NCBI RefSeq assembly: GCF_014640975.1
Contig: NZ_BMHO01000001.1
Span: 816,166 to 880,165, forward strand
DNA from: Microbacterium faecale
GTDB lineage: Bacteria; Actinomycetota; Actinomycetes; Actinomycetales; Microbacteriaceae
DNA length: 64,000 bases
Direction: 5' to 3'
Shown: piece after piece, positions 50,841 to 58,718 of the stretch
Layout: the number at the start of each line of letters is the position of its first letter
How positions within the stretch are numbered: the stretch's first letter is position 1
The notes under the pieces: model-generated
What the model saw: only the letters and a program-made list of their open reading frames with translations
The model's database searches: none
Told to the model about the DNA's origin: nothing
Position numbers and translations under genes: made by a program

Positions 50841-52339
50841 GCGCTCTCTCCCGTCGCGGCCTGCATCACGATTTCCTCTGTCGCTTCGGCGCGGTCGAAT
50901 TCGGCGGTCACGCGCCCCTCGTGGAGCACGTAGATGCGGTCGCTCACGGCGAGCACCTCCGGCAGCTCGGAGGAGATCATGATGATCGCCACGCCCTGCG
51001 CCGCGAGCTCGCCGATGATCTTGTGGATGTCGGCCTTCGCGCCCACGTCGACGCCGCGCGTGGGCTCGTCGAGGATGAGCACACGCGGCTCCATCGCGAG
51101 CCACTTGCCGAGGACGACCTTCTGCTGGTTGCCGCCGCTGAGCGTCGAGACGCCGCGCTCCACGACGGGCGGCGAGACGCCGAGCGCCGAGACCTGACTC
51201 CGGGCGACCTCGTTCTCGCGTCGACGTGACAGCCAGCCGAACCGGTCCAGACGCTGCAGGGCGGCGAGGACGATGTTGTCGCGGATGCTGAGCTGCGGGG
51301 CGATGCCGTCGCGCTTGCGATCCTCGGGGACGTAGGCGATGCCGGCGCGCACGGCGCGCTGCGGCGTCGCCACGTTCACGCGCGTGCCGTCGACCAGCAC
51401 CTCGCCCGCATCCAGCGGATCGAGGCCGAAGATCGCGCGGGCGACCTCGGTGCGACCCGCGCCGACGAGGCCGGCCAGGCCGACGATCTCTCCGGCGCGC
51501 GCCGTGATCGACACGTCCGCGAAGGAGGCGGTGCCGCTCAGGCCGCGCGTCTCGAGCACGACGTCGCCGATCGGCACCTCGCGCTTCGGGAACACGTCGG
51601 CGAGGTCGCGGCCGACCATCGAGCGGATCATGTCGGCCGGAGTCATGCCCGCGATGTCGCGCGTCTCGATGTGCGCGCCGTCGCGGAGGACGGTGACGCG
51701 ATCGGCGAGGTCGAGAACCTCCCGCAGGCGGTGGCTGATGTAGATCACCGCGATGCCGTTCTCGCGCATGCGTCGGACGATGCCGAACAGCGAACGCGCC
51801 TCGTGCTCGCTCAGCGAGGAGGTCGGCTCGTCGAGCACGATGATCCGGGGGTCGCTCGCGTACACCTTCGCGATCTCGACGATCTGCTGCTGACTGACCG
51901 TGAGGGATCCGACCAGCTGCTGCGGGTCGATGCGGGTGTCGAGAGCGTCGAGCACGCGCTGGGCTTCGGCGAGCAGCGCACGGTTGTCGACGATGCCCAT
52001 GCGCGACGGGGTGCGGCCGAGGCCGATGTTCTCGGCGACGGTCAGGTCAGGAACGAGGTTGAGCTCCTGGTAGACCATCCCGATGCCGCGGCGCAACGCG
52101 TCGAGCTGCCCGGTGATGCGCGTGCGCTCGCCGCTGAGCTCGATCGATCCCTCGTCGGGCTGGTGCACGCCGGCGAGGATCTTCATCAGGGTGGACTTGC
52201 CGGCACCGTTCTCGCCGACGATGGCGTGCACCTCGCCGGCGCGGACCTCGAGCTCAACATCGCTGAGCGCGCGGATCCCGGGGAACGTCTTACCGATGCC
52301 GCGCATGCGCAGCACCGGGGCGGTGGCAGTGGTGGTCAT
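50837..52339 (-). CDS. Sugar ABC transporter ATPase, RbsA type (two nucleotide-binding domains)
   Basis: A 500-residue protein. Domain 1 has Walker A VGENGAGKST (about 41-50), signature-like SLTVSQQQIVEIAKVY and Walker B IIVLDEPTSSLS. Domain 2 has the degenerate P-loop LVGAGRTEVARA, LSGGNQQKVVLGKWLA and VLILDEPTRGVDVGAK. The start at 52339 overlaps the DUF4432 stop by ATGA; the longer open frame upstream is not coding. It energises the two adjacent permeases. Confidence 0.93.
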   Translation of the reverse strand: MTTTATAPVLRMRGIGKTFPGIRALSDVELEVRAGEVHAIVGENGAGKSTLMKILAGVHQPDEGSIELSGERTRITGQLDALRRGIGMVYQELNLVPDLTVAENIGLGRTPSRMGIVDNRALLAEAQRVLDALDTRIDPQQLVGSLTVSQQQIVEIAKVYASDPRIIVLDEPTSSLSEHEARSLFGIVRRMRENGIAVIYISHRLREVLDLADRVTVLRDGAHIETRDIAGMTPADMIRSMVGRDLADVFPKREVPIGDVVLETRGLSGTASFADVSITARAGEIVGLAGLVGAGRTEVARAIFGLDPLDAGEVLVDGTRVNVATPQRAVRAGIAYVPEDRKRDGIAPQLSIRDNIVLAALQRLDRFGWLSRRRENEVARSQVSALGVSPPVVERGVSTLSGGNQQKVVLGKWLAMEPRVLILDEPTRGVDVGAKADIHKIIGELAAQGVAIIMISSELPEVLAVSDRIYVLHEGRVTAEFDRAEATEEIVMQAATGESA

Positions 52340-53361
52340 CGTCTCGCTCCGTTCGATTCGCTGAAGCGGAAGGACAGCGCGTAGCGCACGCTCGCGCCGG
52401 GGGCCAGGGTGGGCAGCGCGCGCTCGGCGCGAGCCGCCGCGCGGCCATGAATGTGGAGGAGGTTGGACGGCTCGAGCCCCATGACGTAGTGGCCCTCGCC
52501 GCTCATCTTCCACTGGTGCAGTGCGGGCAGCGTCGTGGTGTCGAACGCCAGCTCGCACCGGATCCCGAGCTCGGGGTTGTCGATGACGGCGGGCCCGGTC
52601 TCGCCCCGCATGTCGTGGAGGAACACCTGCTCGGCGTAGCCCGCCTGCGGCGGTTCGATCTCGTGCCAGCGCGCGGCGCCCGACTCGGCGGCCGCGTCGC
52701 GCGGGAGCACGCGCTTCGACGGAATCTCGAGGTTCGCGCGCTCGTCGAGCAACGGCCACCCGAGGTTCGCGTGGTACAGGATCATGTGGCCGACCGGATC
52801 CGTGCCCTCGTTCGTGACGGTGTCGACGATGCGCAGCTCGGATCCGCCGACATCGGCGGTGATCTCGCGCCGGAGCATGAGGTTCTCGCCGAACACCCGG
52901 GTCTGCCGCACCTCGCCGGCGACGCGGAGCGAACCGCCGGAGACCGACGTCTCCGTGACCGACGCCGGGACGACGCCGATCCGGCCGTGCATGGGGTACT
53001 CGACGCCGTCCTCGACGCTCGGCGGGCCGAACGTGTCGAGGCCACAGGTGGCGAGCAGTCCGCCGCCGAACGAGCGTAGCCACTCGGTGCCGTGGCTGTC
53101 GGCGAGGTGCGGCGACGACATGCCAACCGGCGACATCCACGCGACGGGCACGCCGCGGTAGGTCACCTGGCCGAGGTCGAGAGCGCGGTCGGGGTGGATG
53201 TCGGCCTCGAGGCCGCCGCCCGTGACGAGACGGATCCGGCGGGTGCCGCGCGCGGGCCCGTCATCCTCGGTGAAACGGTCCACGCGCGCGAGCTGCGCGA
53301 GGGTTCCGAGACGCCGACGCGCCTCGGGGGCCTCGCGCAGCACGGCCTGGACGTCGGTCAT
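52336..53361 (-). CDS. DUF4432 / aldose 1-epimerase-like protein
   Basis: A 341-residue protein with the galactose-mutarotase-like beta-sandwich pattern of the DUF4432 family: RIRLVTGGGLEADIHPDRALDLG, MSPVGMSSPHLADSHGTEWL and HMILYHANLGWPLLDE are the clearest stretches. The conserved histidines and glutamates (HGRIG, HANLG, MGLEPSN) would form the sugar site. Some members act on sugars or sugar phosphates as epimerases, but most are uncharacterised. It is encoded between the cupin-isomerase-like gene and the transporter and overlaps both by ATGA. Confidence 0.88.
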   Translation of the reverse strand: MTDVQAVLREAPEARRRLGTLAQLARVDRFTEDDGPARGTRRIRLVTGGGLEADIHPDRALDLGQVTYRGVPVAWMSPVGMSSPHLADSHGTEWLRSFGGGLLATCGLDTFGPPSVEDGVEYPMHGRIGVVPASVTETSVSGGSLRVAGEVRQTRVFGENLMLRREITADVGGSELRIVDTVTNEGTDPVGHMILYHANLGWPLLDERANLEIPSKRVLPRDAAAESGAARWHEIEPPQAGYAEQVFLHDMRGETGPAVIDNPELGIRCELAFDTTTLPALHQWKMSGEGHYVMGLEPSNLLHIHGRAAARAERALPTLAPGASVRYALSFRFSESNGARR

Positions 53362-54623
53362 GCCTGCCCCAGCGTTCCGTTCGCGCGATCAGCCGCCAGC
53401 TCCGCGTTGCCGGGGCCGAAGTGCTTGAGGATCACGAGGTCCTCGGTGGGCGAGGTGTTGCGGATGGTCACGCCGCGGTTCGCCCCATCGGCGGTGACGA
53501 AGTACTCGTCCGAAGAGAACTGTCCGTAGCGGATGGACGAGATCGACGCGAGGTGCTGGCCGTTGATCTCGCCGATGCCGCCGACGGCGACGAGGCCGTA
53601 CGCGTCGCGATCGGCAATCTGCGCGGATCCGCCCGGCGCGATGGTGAGCTCCTTCGCGCTGAACGCGTCGGAGCGGTACGTGATCCAGCGCTCGGCGTAT
53701 GCTGTGCCGCCCTGAGCGCGCGACGCGGCGGTCTCCACCGGCGGCGTGAAGCGGTGGCTCCAGAACTCGGGGTCGACGTTGCGCTCCCAGTCGACGAGGT
53801 CGACGATGAACTCGAGATCGCCGTGCTTGTCCTCGGGGACGTCCTTCCACAGCAGCTCGTCGGCGACCTCCTTGTGGTTCGACCACGACTCGGTCATGGC
53901 GAACACATCGCACGCGGCCTGCGGCTCGTACGTGCACAGGCTCGCGGGAGCGTGCAGGATGCCGGCCGGCACGTCCCACCCGGTGCCGGGGGTGACGCGG
54001 TAGGCCTTCGACAGCTCGGTGATGCGGTTGTCGCCGCCGCGCAGGAAGCCCTCGAGCTTGTCGATGACCTGCTGGCGGGTGGTCTCCGGGTGCAGGCCGA
54101 AGAACGTGTAGGGGAACTCACCGGGGTGGTTGTTCATCTGCGGCGGGAAGTAGTACGCCTCGGGCTTGCCGGGCTTGCCGACCAGCGCGGCGTGCTCGTC
54201 GCGGTGGTGGATGTGGAACGGCAGGGGAGCCTGGTTGTCGAAGAACTTCGAGTACATCGGCCACGCGCCGTGCGTGTCCCAGTGGCTGCCGATCGCGGAG
54301 GTGCGGAAGTGCGCGATGAACTCATCGAAGGGAACGACGCCGCCGTCCGGGTCGACGGCGAGGCTGAGGCCCTCGAAGGGATCCGTGAGCGGGCCGTTTT
54401 CGGCGCGGATCGCGGACGCGAGCCAGCGCTCGTCGATGCCGCCGCGGTCCTTGGCGAGGGGGAAGTAGTCGTGCGGGTGCAGACGAAGGCGCTTCGCGGG
54501 CGTGCAGAACGCGCGGGGAACCCACGTCGGCGCGAGGCGCAGTACGCCCTGGCCAGCGTCCATCACACGCTCGATCGCCGCCTCCGCGGAGGTGACGTTC
54601 TCGTACGGTCCTGCCTTCGTCAT
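53358..54623 (-). CDS. Cupin-fold protein related to class I mannose-6-phosphate isomerase
   Basis: A 421-residue cytoplasmic protein. GAGG lies 6 bases before ATG 54623, so this start is preferred over 54629. Metal-site candidates typical of mannose-6-phosphate isomerase are LPFHIHHRDEHAALVGKPGKPEAYYF (landmarks HIHHRDEHA and KPEAYY), GWDVPAGILHAPASL and a C-terminal cupin half with ITYRSDAFSAKELTI. The family turns aldoses into ketoses, usually with a phosphate. It is the first gene of the operon, so the imported sugar is probably isomerised by it. The exact substrate is unknown. Confidence 0.78.
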   Translation of the reverse strand: MTKAGPYENVTSAEAAIERVMDAGQGVLRLAPTWVPRAFCTPAKRLRLHPHDYFPLAKDRGGIDERWLASAIRAENGPLTDPFEGLSLAVDPDGGVVPFDEFIAHFRTSAIGSHWDTHGAWPMYSKFFDNQAPLPFHIHHRDEHAALVGKPGKPEAYYFPPQMNNHPGEFPYTFFGLHPETTRQQVIDKLEGFLRGGDNRITELSKAYRVTPGTGWDVPAGILHAPASLCTYEPQAACDVFAMTESWSNHKEVADELLWKDVPEDKHGDLEFIVDLVDWERNVDPEFWSHRFTPPVETAASRAQGGTAYAERWITYRSDAFSAKELTIAPGGSAQIADRDAYGLVAVGGIGEINGQHLASISSIRYGQFSSDEYFVTADGANRGVTIRNTSPTEDLVILKHFGPGNAELAADRANGTLGQA

Positions 54624-54664
54624 AATCATCCTCGATCTGCGCGTCCCGTTGGCTGACTGCGCTG

Positions 54665-54693
54665 TTCATTGAACCATTAGGTGTTTCATTGAA
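54665..54693. promoter_or_regulatory. Twin TTCAATGAA operators before the cupin/ABC operon
   Basis: TTCATTGAA occurs at 54665-54673 and again at 54685-54693 (TTCAATGAA on the transcribed strand). The spacing of 20 bases places them on nearly the same DNA face. One copy continues as TTCAATGAACAGCG, the same 14 bases as over the start of the LacI gene at 46600-46613. They precede the operon start by 42-70 bases. Confidence 0.6.
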
Positions 54694-54745
54694 GCTACCC
54701 GTCACGCCGACGGGTGTCAAGAACGCACCGAAGCGGCGGAAACCA

Positions 54746-54785
54746 CGAGGGCCGATGCTCCACCTGCGCGGAGCATCGGCCCTCG
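54746..54785 (-). terminator. Terminator hairpin after the aldolase operon
   Basis: A perfect 16-base stem (CGAGGGCCGATGCTCC with GGAGCATCGGCCCTCG) and an 8-base loop lie 17 bases beyond the stop codon of the aldolase gene on the minus strand. It separates that operon from the promoter of the cupin operon. Confidence 0.85.
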
Positions 54786-54801
54786 TTCGGGCAGTGCCGG
54801 C

Positions 54802-55575
54802 TCAGCCGCCGGTGCCGGCGAGGCGGGTGCGGCGTTCGGCGAAGTCGGGGCGGTCGAAGTACTCCGACGTCGCCTCGCTGCCGAGCGGAGCGACGCCGCC
54901 GGCCGCGCGGGCGCCGAGACGCACACGGGCGCTCTTGACCGCCATCATGGAGACGGCTTCGGCGCCCTCGGCGGTCTCGGAGATCGCGACGATGCCGTGG
55001 TTGCCCAGCAACACGAGCGACGGCAGCTCACCATGCTCCTCCACGTAGCCCTCGAGGCGGTCGAGGAACACGCGGCCGAGCTCGAGGCCGGGCTGAGCGT
55101 ACGGGACGAACAGCGGGCGGCCGAGGATCAGCAGTTCGTCGGTGTAGACCGGTTCAGCGAACGCGGTCGCCGCCTGCTGGCTTGCGAGCAGCGACACGAC
55201 GTCGGTCGGGTGTGTGTGGGCCACGTAGCGGACGGGCGCCAGAGCGCGCACCGCCACGTGCACGAGAGACTCGACGGATCCCCGGACCGCCCGTCCATCG
55301 ACCTCGCCCGCCGTGAGGGCGGCGGTGAGACGGTCCTGGTCGGCGGTCGGGTCGCGCAGCAGCTCGACGAGCGGCTCCACGGCCATCGACACGAAGTCGG
55401 CGCGCGTGGCCGAGCCCATGGCGGATCCCGACGCCTTCACGACGATCTCCTCGCCGACCAGCTCGCTCGTGTTCCCCTCCGAGAGGATCACGAGGTCCCG
55501 CGCGGGCTCCGCGAGCTTCAGGGTCAGGTCGAGCAGCTCATCGCTCACGGCCTCCGGGGCGATCCGTGCGCTCAT
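54802..55575 (-). CDS. Class II aldolase (L-fuculose/L-rhamnulose-phosphate aldolase type)
   Basis: A 257-residue member of the class II aldolase/adducin family. Zinc ligands are His120 and His122 in VAHTHPTDV and His193 in LLGNHGIVA, with catalytic Glu102 in GSVESLVHV. LSEGNTS and KASGSAMG bind the phosphate. Such enzymes split L-fuculose, L-rhamnulose or L-ribulose phosphates (the latter epimerising). Coupling by ATGA to a rhamnulokinase-type gene suggests cleavage of a ketose 1-phosphate to dihydroxyacetone phosphate plus an aldehyde. It is the last gene of its operon. Confidence 0.9.
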   Translation of the reverse strand: MSARIAPEAVSDELLDLTLKLAEPARDLVILSEGNTSELVGEEIVVKASGSAMGSATRADFVSMAVEPLVELLRDPTADQDRLTAALTAGEVDGRAVRGSVESLVHVAVRALAPVRYVAHTHPTDVVSLLASQQAATAFAEPVYTDELLILGRPLFVPYAQPGLELGRVFLDRLEGYVEEHGELPSLVLLGNHGIVAISETAEGAEAVSMMAVKSARVRLGARAAGGVAPLGSEATSEYFDRPDFAERRTRLAGTGG

Positions 55576-57032
55576 CGCGCGCTCCTCTCCGCGCGAGATC
55601 GCGCGTCATCGTGTCGAGCGCCCGGCAGGTGCTGCCGTGGCGCGATGGTGCGGGTCACGATCGCCCGCAAGTCGTCGACGGTTCCGTTCACGGTCCCGGC
55701 GGTCCGGGCCTGCACGAGCAGGCTGCCCAGCGCGGTCGCCTCATTCGGTCCGGCGTACACGGGCACCCCGGCGTGATCCGCGACGCGCGCGCACAGCAGC
55801 TCGTTGCGCGAGCCGCCGCCGACGATATTGATCTGGGTGACGGGTTCGTCTGTGAGTCGGCCGATTTCGTGCGCGGAGGCCGCGAGGGCGTGCGCGAGGG
55901 ACTCGATGATCGAGCGGACGATGGCGACGCGGCCCTGCGGTGGCGCGACGCCGTGCTCCTCGCACCAGGCCGCGATCCGTGCGGGCATGTCGCCCGGAAT
56001 CTGGAAGCGCGGATCCTCAACGTCGAAGACGGGGACGGCGTCGCCCAGCGCGGTGGCGCGGGCGAGCAGCTCCGTCAGTTCGTCGGTGGCGTCCCAGCCG
56101 CGCAGCGTCTCCGAGAGAATCCAGAGCCCCATCCCGTTGCGCATCACGAGGTAGCGGTCGTCGAGACCGCGCTCGTTGGTGACGCCGGCGGCGAACGCCG
56201 CTGCTCCGAGCAGCGGACGGTCGCGCTCGACGCCGATCAGCCCCCACGTGCCGCACGAGACGAACACGCCTCCGCGCGACGGCAGGGGAGTCGCGACGGC
56301 CGCGGCTGCGGTGTCGTGGGCGGCGGTGGCGACGACGTCGATCGACGAGGCGAGGCCGATATCGGCGGCCACGTCGTCACGGATCGGGCCGAGCCGGGTG
56401 CCCGCCGGAACGACGCGCGCGAACAGATCGGCCGGGATGCTGACCTTCTCCAGCAGCCCCCGGTCCCAGTCGCCGGTCTCGGCCGACAGCAATCCCGTCG
56501 TCGAGGCCATCGTGCGTTCGGCGATGCGCTCGCCCGTGAACCAGTACGAGAACACGTCCGGCATGAGCAGGGCGCCGTCGGCCGCATCGATCAGGCCGCC
56601 CGACTGCTCGGCGACGAGCTGGTAGATCGTGTTGATCGATGCCGGCTGCACGCCGGCGCGGGAGAACAGCTCCTCCGGCGGCACGAGCGCATGCACCTGC
56701 TCGATCACCGCGTCAGTGCGCGTGTCCCGGTAATGCACCGGATTGCCGAGCAGGCGCTCGCCGCGCGTGAGGGCGACATCGACGCCCCACGTGTCGACCG
56801 CGACCGACCGGATCCCCGGATTCTCGGCCGCGGCCCGCGCGAGCCCGGCGGTCGCGTCGGCCCAGAGTGAGAGCACGTCCCACTGCAGGAGTCCGCCGAC
56901 GCGCACCGGCCGGTTCTCGAATCGCGAGCACTCGGTCGCCGTGATCCGCTCGCCGTCGACCTCACCGACGATCACTCTGCCGCTGGTCGCACCGAGGTCG
57001 ATGGCGGCGAACAGGTCCCCTCGTGGTGCCAT
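55572..57032 (-). CDS. rhaB: FGGY-family carbohydrate kinase, rhamnulokinase type
   Basis: About 486 residues. RhaB-like landmarks are FAAIDLGATSGRVIVGE, VDTWGVDVALTRGE, MASTTGLLSAETGDW, VATAAHDTAAAAV, VSCGTWGLIGVE and NIVGGGSRNELLCARVAD. It phosphorylates a ketose such as L-rhamnulose at C1 using ATP. ATG 57032 is chosen; GTG 57050 is an in-frame alternative, and neither has a clear ribosome site. It may complete the pathway begun by the distant rhamnose isomerase, or act on the product of the RpiB-like isomerase encoded just upstream. Confidence 0.88.
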   Translation of the reverse strand: MAPRGDLFAAIDLGATSGRVIVGEVDGERITATECSRFENRPVRVGGLLQWDVLSLWADATAGLARAAAENPGIRSVAVDTWGVDVALTRGERLLGNPVHYRDTRTDAVIEQVHALVPPEELFSRAGVQPASINTIYQLVAEQSGGLIDAADGALLMPDVFSYWFTGERIAERTMASTTGLLSAETGDWDRGLLEKVSIPADLFARVVPAGTRLGPIRDDVAADIGLASSIDVVATAAHDTAAAAVATPLPSRGGVFVSCGTWGLIGVERDRPLLGAAAFAAGVTNERGLDDRYLVMRNGMGLWILSETLRGWDATDELTELLARATALGDAVPVFDVEDPRFQIPGDMPARIAAWCEEHGVAPPQGRVAIVRSIIESLAHALAASAHEIGRLTDEPVTQINIVGGGSRNELLCARVADHAGVPVYAGPNEATALGSLLVQARTAGTVNGTVDDLRAIVTRTIAPRQHLPGARHDDARSRAERSAR

Positions 57033-57052
57033 GGACGAGCCGGCGAGCACCG

Positions 57053-57616
57053 TCAGAACGCGAGTGCGCGCGGCTCAGGACCGAGGTCCGCCTCGCGCGG
57101 CTCGACGACGCGGAAACCGTTCGCACGGTACGCCTCGTAGTCGAACGCTTCGCACTCGTCGTACCCGATGCGGTGATAGTCGTAGAACCCGTCCCAGTCC
57201 TCGTAGCCCTCGCCGAGCGAGTGCGAGAGGAAGGCGTCGGCCATCGCGCGGCCGAGGCGCGGTGCGATGTAGAACGCCCCCATCGCCATCACGTTGCAGT
57301 TGTTGGCGGTCGCGGCGCGCAGGGCGGCCGGAACGCTCTCGCAGACGGCGGCGTGCACGTGCGGCACCTTGCTCGCGGCAACGTGGATCCCCATGCCGGA
57401 TCCGCAGAACAGCAGCGCCTTCTCGTACTCGTGCTCGGCGATCTGCGAGCCGACGAGGAAGCCGACCCGGTGGTACATGTCGGCGTCGTCGAGCGTCGGC
57501 GTCATGTCCTTCACCTGCCACCCGTTCTCGGTCAGGTGCGACTTGACGGCCTCCTTGAGGGGGAATCCGGCGAAGTCGGCGCCGACGACGACGTGGCGAT
57601 CCTTGGCGAGCTTCAT
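57053..57616 (-). CDS. RpiB/LacAB-family sugar isomerase, long form
   Basis: A 187-residue isomerase, longer than the 150 residues usual for RpiB. HVVVGADFAGFPLKEAVK and ALLFCGSGMGIHVAASK, with active-site Cys71, define the family. The C-terminal extension (about 150-187) is rich in Tyr, Asp and Glu (YDYHRIGYDECEAFDYEAY). Start 57616 overlaps the permease stop by ATGA. Because it is encoded between the transporter and a kinase, it may isomerise the free sugar rather than a sugar phosphate, as some RpiB relatives can do in vitro. That is a hypothesis. Confidence 0.85.
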   Translation of the reverse strand: MKLAKDRHVVVGADFAGFPLKEAVKSHLTENGWQVKDMTPTLDDADMYHRVGFLVGSQIAEHEYEKALLFCGSGMGIHVAASKVPHVHAAVCESVPAALRAATANNCNVMAMGAFYIAPRLGRAMADAFLSHSLGEGYEDWDGFYDYHRIGYDECEAFDYEAYRANGFRVVEPREADLGPEPRALAF

Positions 57617-58668
57617 GTTCTCTGTCCTCTCCAGCGCAGCATTCGCATGAGATTTCCGCGCTTGTCCCATTGATTGATGACGATCACGATGAGCAGCACG
57701 CCACCCCAGATGAGGGGGCGGTAGAAGTTGCTCACGTCGGGGAATGTGTTCAGCAGCGACGAGAGCACCTGCAACACGATCACCGCGAGCACGACGCCCG
57801 CGAGCCGGCCGGTGCCGCCGTTGGGGTTGATGCCGCCGAGCACGACGATCAGGATCGCCAGCAGCGTGTACGTCGAGCCGTAGTCGGCCTTCGCCGAGTT
57901 GTAGTTCGCGAGCATCACGAGGCCCGCTCCCGCGGCGTAGACGCCCGAGATCGTGTACGTGCGCACGATGAGGCTCGTCGTCTTGAGCCCCGAGAAGTTC
58001 GCCGCGGTCTCATTCGAGCCGAGCATGTAGAGCTTCGTGCCGAACGCCGTGCGGTTCATCAGGTACCAGATGATGATCGCGCCCACGATGAAGACGATGA
58101 GCACCATCGGAATGTAGGTGGCGATGTGGCTGCCCATCACGTAGGCGTACTCGGGCGGCAGGCCCGAGATGGGCTTGCCGGCGCTGAGGACGAGCGCGAT
58201 GCCCGTGAACAGCTCGAAGGTGCCGAGCGTGACGAGGATCGCGGGGATCTTCACCTTCGCGACGAGGACGCCATTGAGCGCACCGGCCGCGGCTCCGACG
58301 ACGAGGGCGAAGACGACGCCCGCGCCGAGCGCGAGGTAACCGGTCGACGAGTCGGATCCGATCGGCGCGATCTTCAGCATGAGCATCGCGGTCGCGATGG
58401 AGGTCAGGTTCGCGGTGCCCACGACCGAGAGGTCGATGCCGCCGAGGACCATTGTCAGCATCACTCCGAGCGCCAGCAGACCGAACTCGGGGAACTGCAT
58501 GGCCATGGCCTGCCAGGTCACGACCGAGCTGAAGTTCGGCCACTTCATCACGGCGAAGAAGCCGAGCAGCAGCACGAGGACGACGGCGAGGCGGGTGACG
58601 TGTGCGTCTTGGAATACGGTCTGCAGTCCGCGCGGCATGCGCTTCGTGCGCGTCATGGTGGTGGTCAC
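57613..58668 (-). CDS. Sugar ABC transporter permease, RbsC/RhaQ type
   Basis: A 351-residue membrane protein. The start is GTG 58668, with AGGAGGAGG just upstream. CUT2 landmarks are TMVLGGIDLSVVGTANL, VKIPAILVTLGTFELFTG and VVLGGINPNGGTGRLAGV. It is coupled to a 17-codon reading frame upstream by GTGA and to the RpiB-like gene downstream by ATGA. It forms the channel with the next permease. Confidence 0.92.
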   Translation of the reverse strand: MTTTMTRTKRMPRGLQTVFQDAHVTRLAVVLVLLLGFFAVMKWPNFSSVVTWQAMAMQFPEFGLLALGVMLTMVLGGIDLSVVGTANLTSIATAMLMLKIAPIGSDSSTGYLALGAGVVFALVVGAAAGALNGVLVAKVKIPAILVTLGTFELFTGIALVLSAGKPISGLPPEYAYVMGSHIATYIPMVLIVFIVGAIIIWYLMNRTAFGTKLYMLGSNETAANFSGLKTTSLIVRTYTISGVYAAGAGLVMLANYNSAKADYGSTYTLLAILIVVLGGINPNGGTGRLAGVVLAVIVLQVLSSLLNTFPDVSNFYRPLIWGGVLLIVIVINQWDKRGNLMRMLRWRGQRT

Positions 58669-58718
58669 GATGCCTCCTCCTGATGGTCCGCTGCGGTGCG
58701 GGGGGCGATGGCGGTCAT
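58665..58718 (-). CDS. Seventeen-codon coupling reading frame between two permease genes
   Basis: ATG 58718 overlaps the stop of the upstream permease as ATGA, and its own stop TGA overlaps the GTG start of the downstream permease as GTGA. The encoded peptide is MTAIAPRTAADHQEEAS. The ribosome site of the downstream gene lies inside it. It thus fills the 46-base gap exactly and would carry ribosomes from one permease gene to the other. Whether the peptide itself matters is unknown; a chance frame is possible. Confidence 0.4.
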   Translation of the reverse strand: MTAIAPRTAADHQEEAS

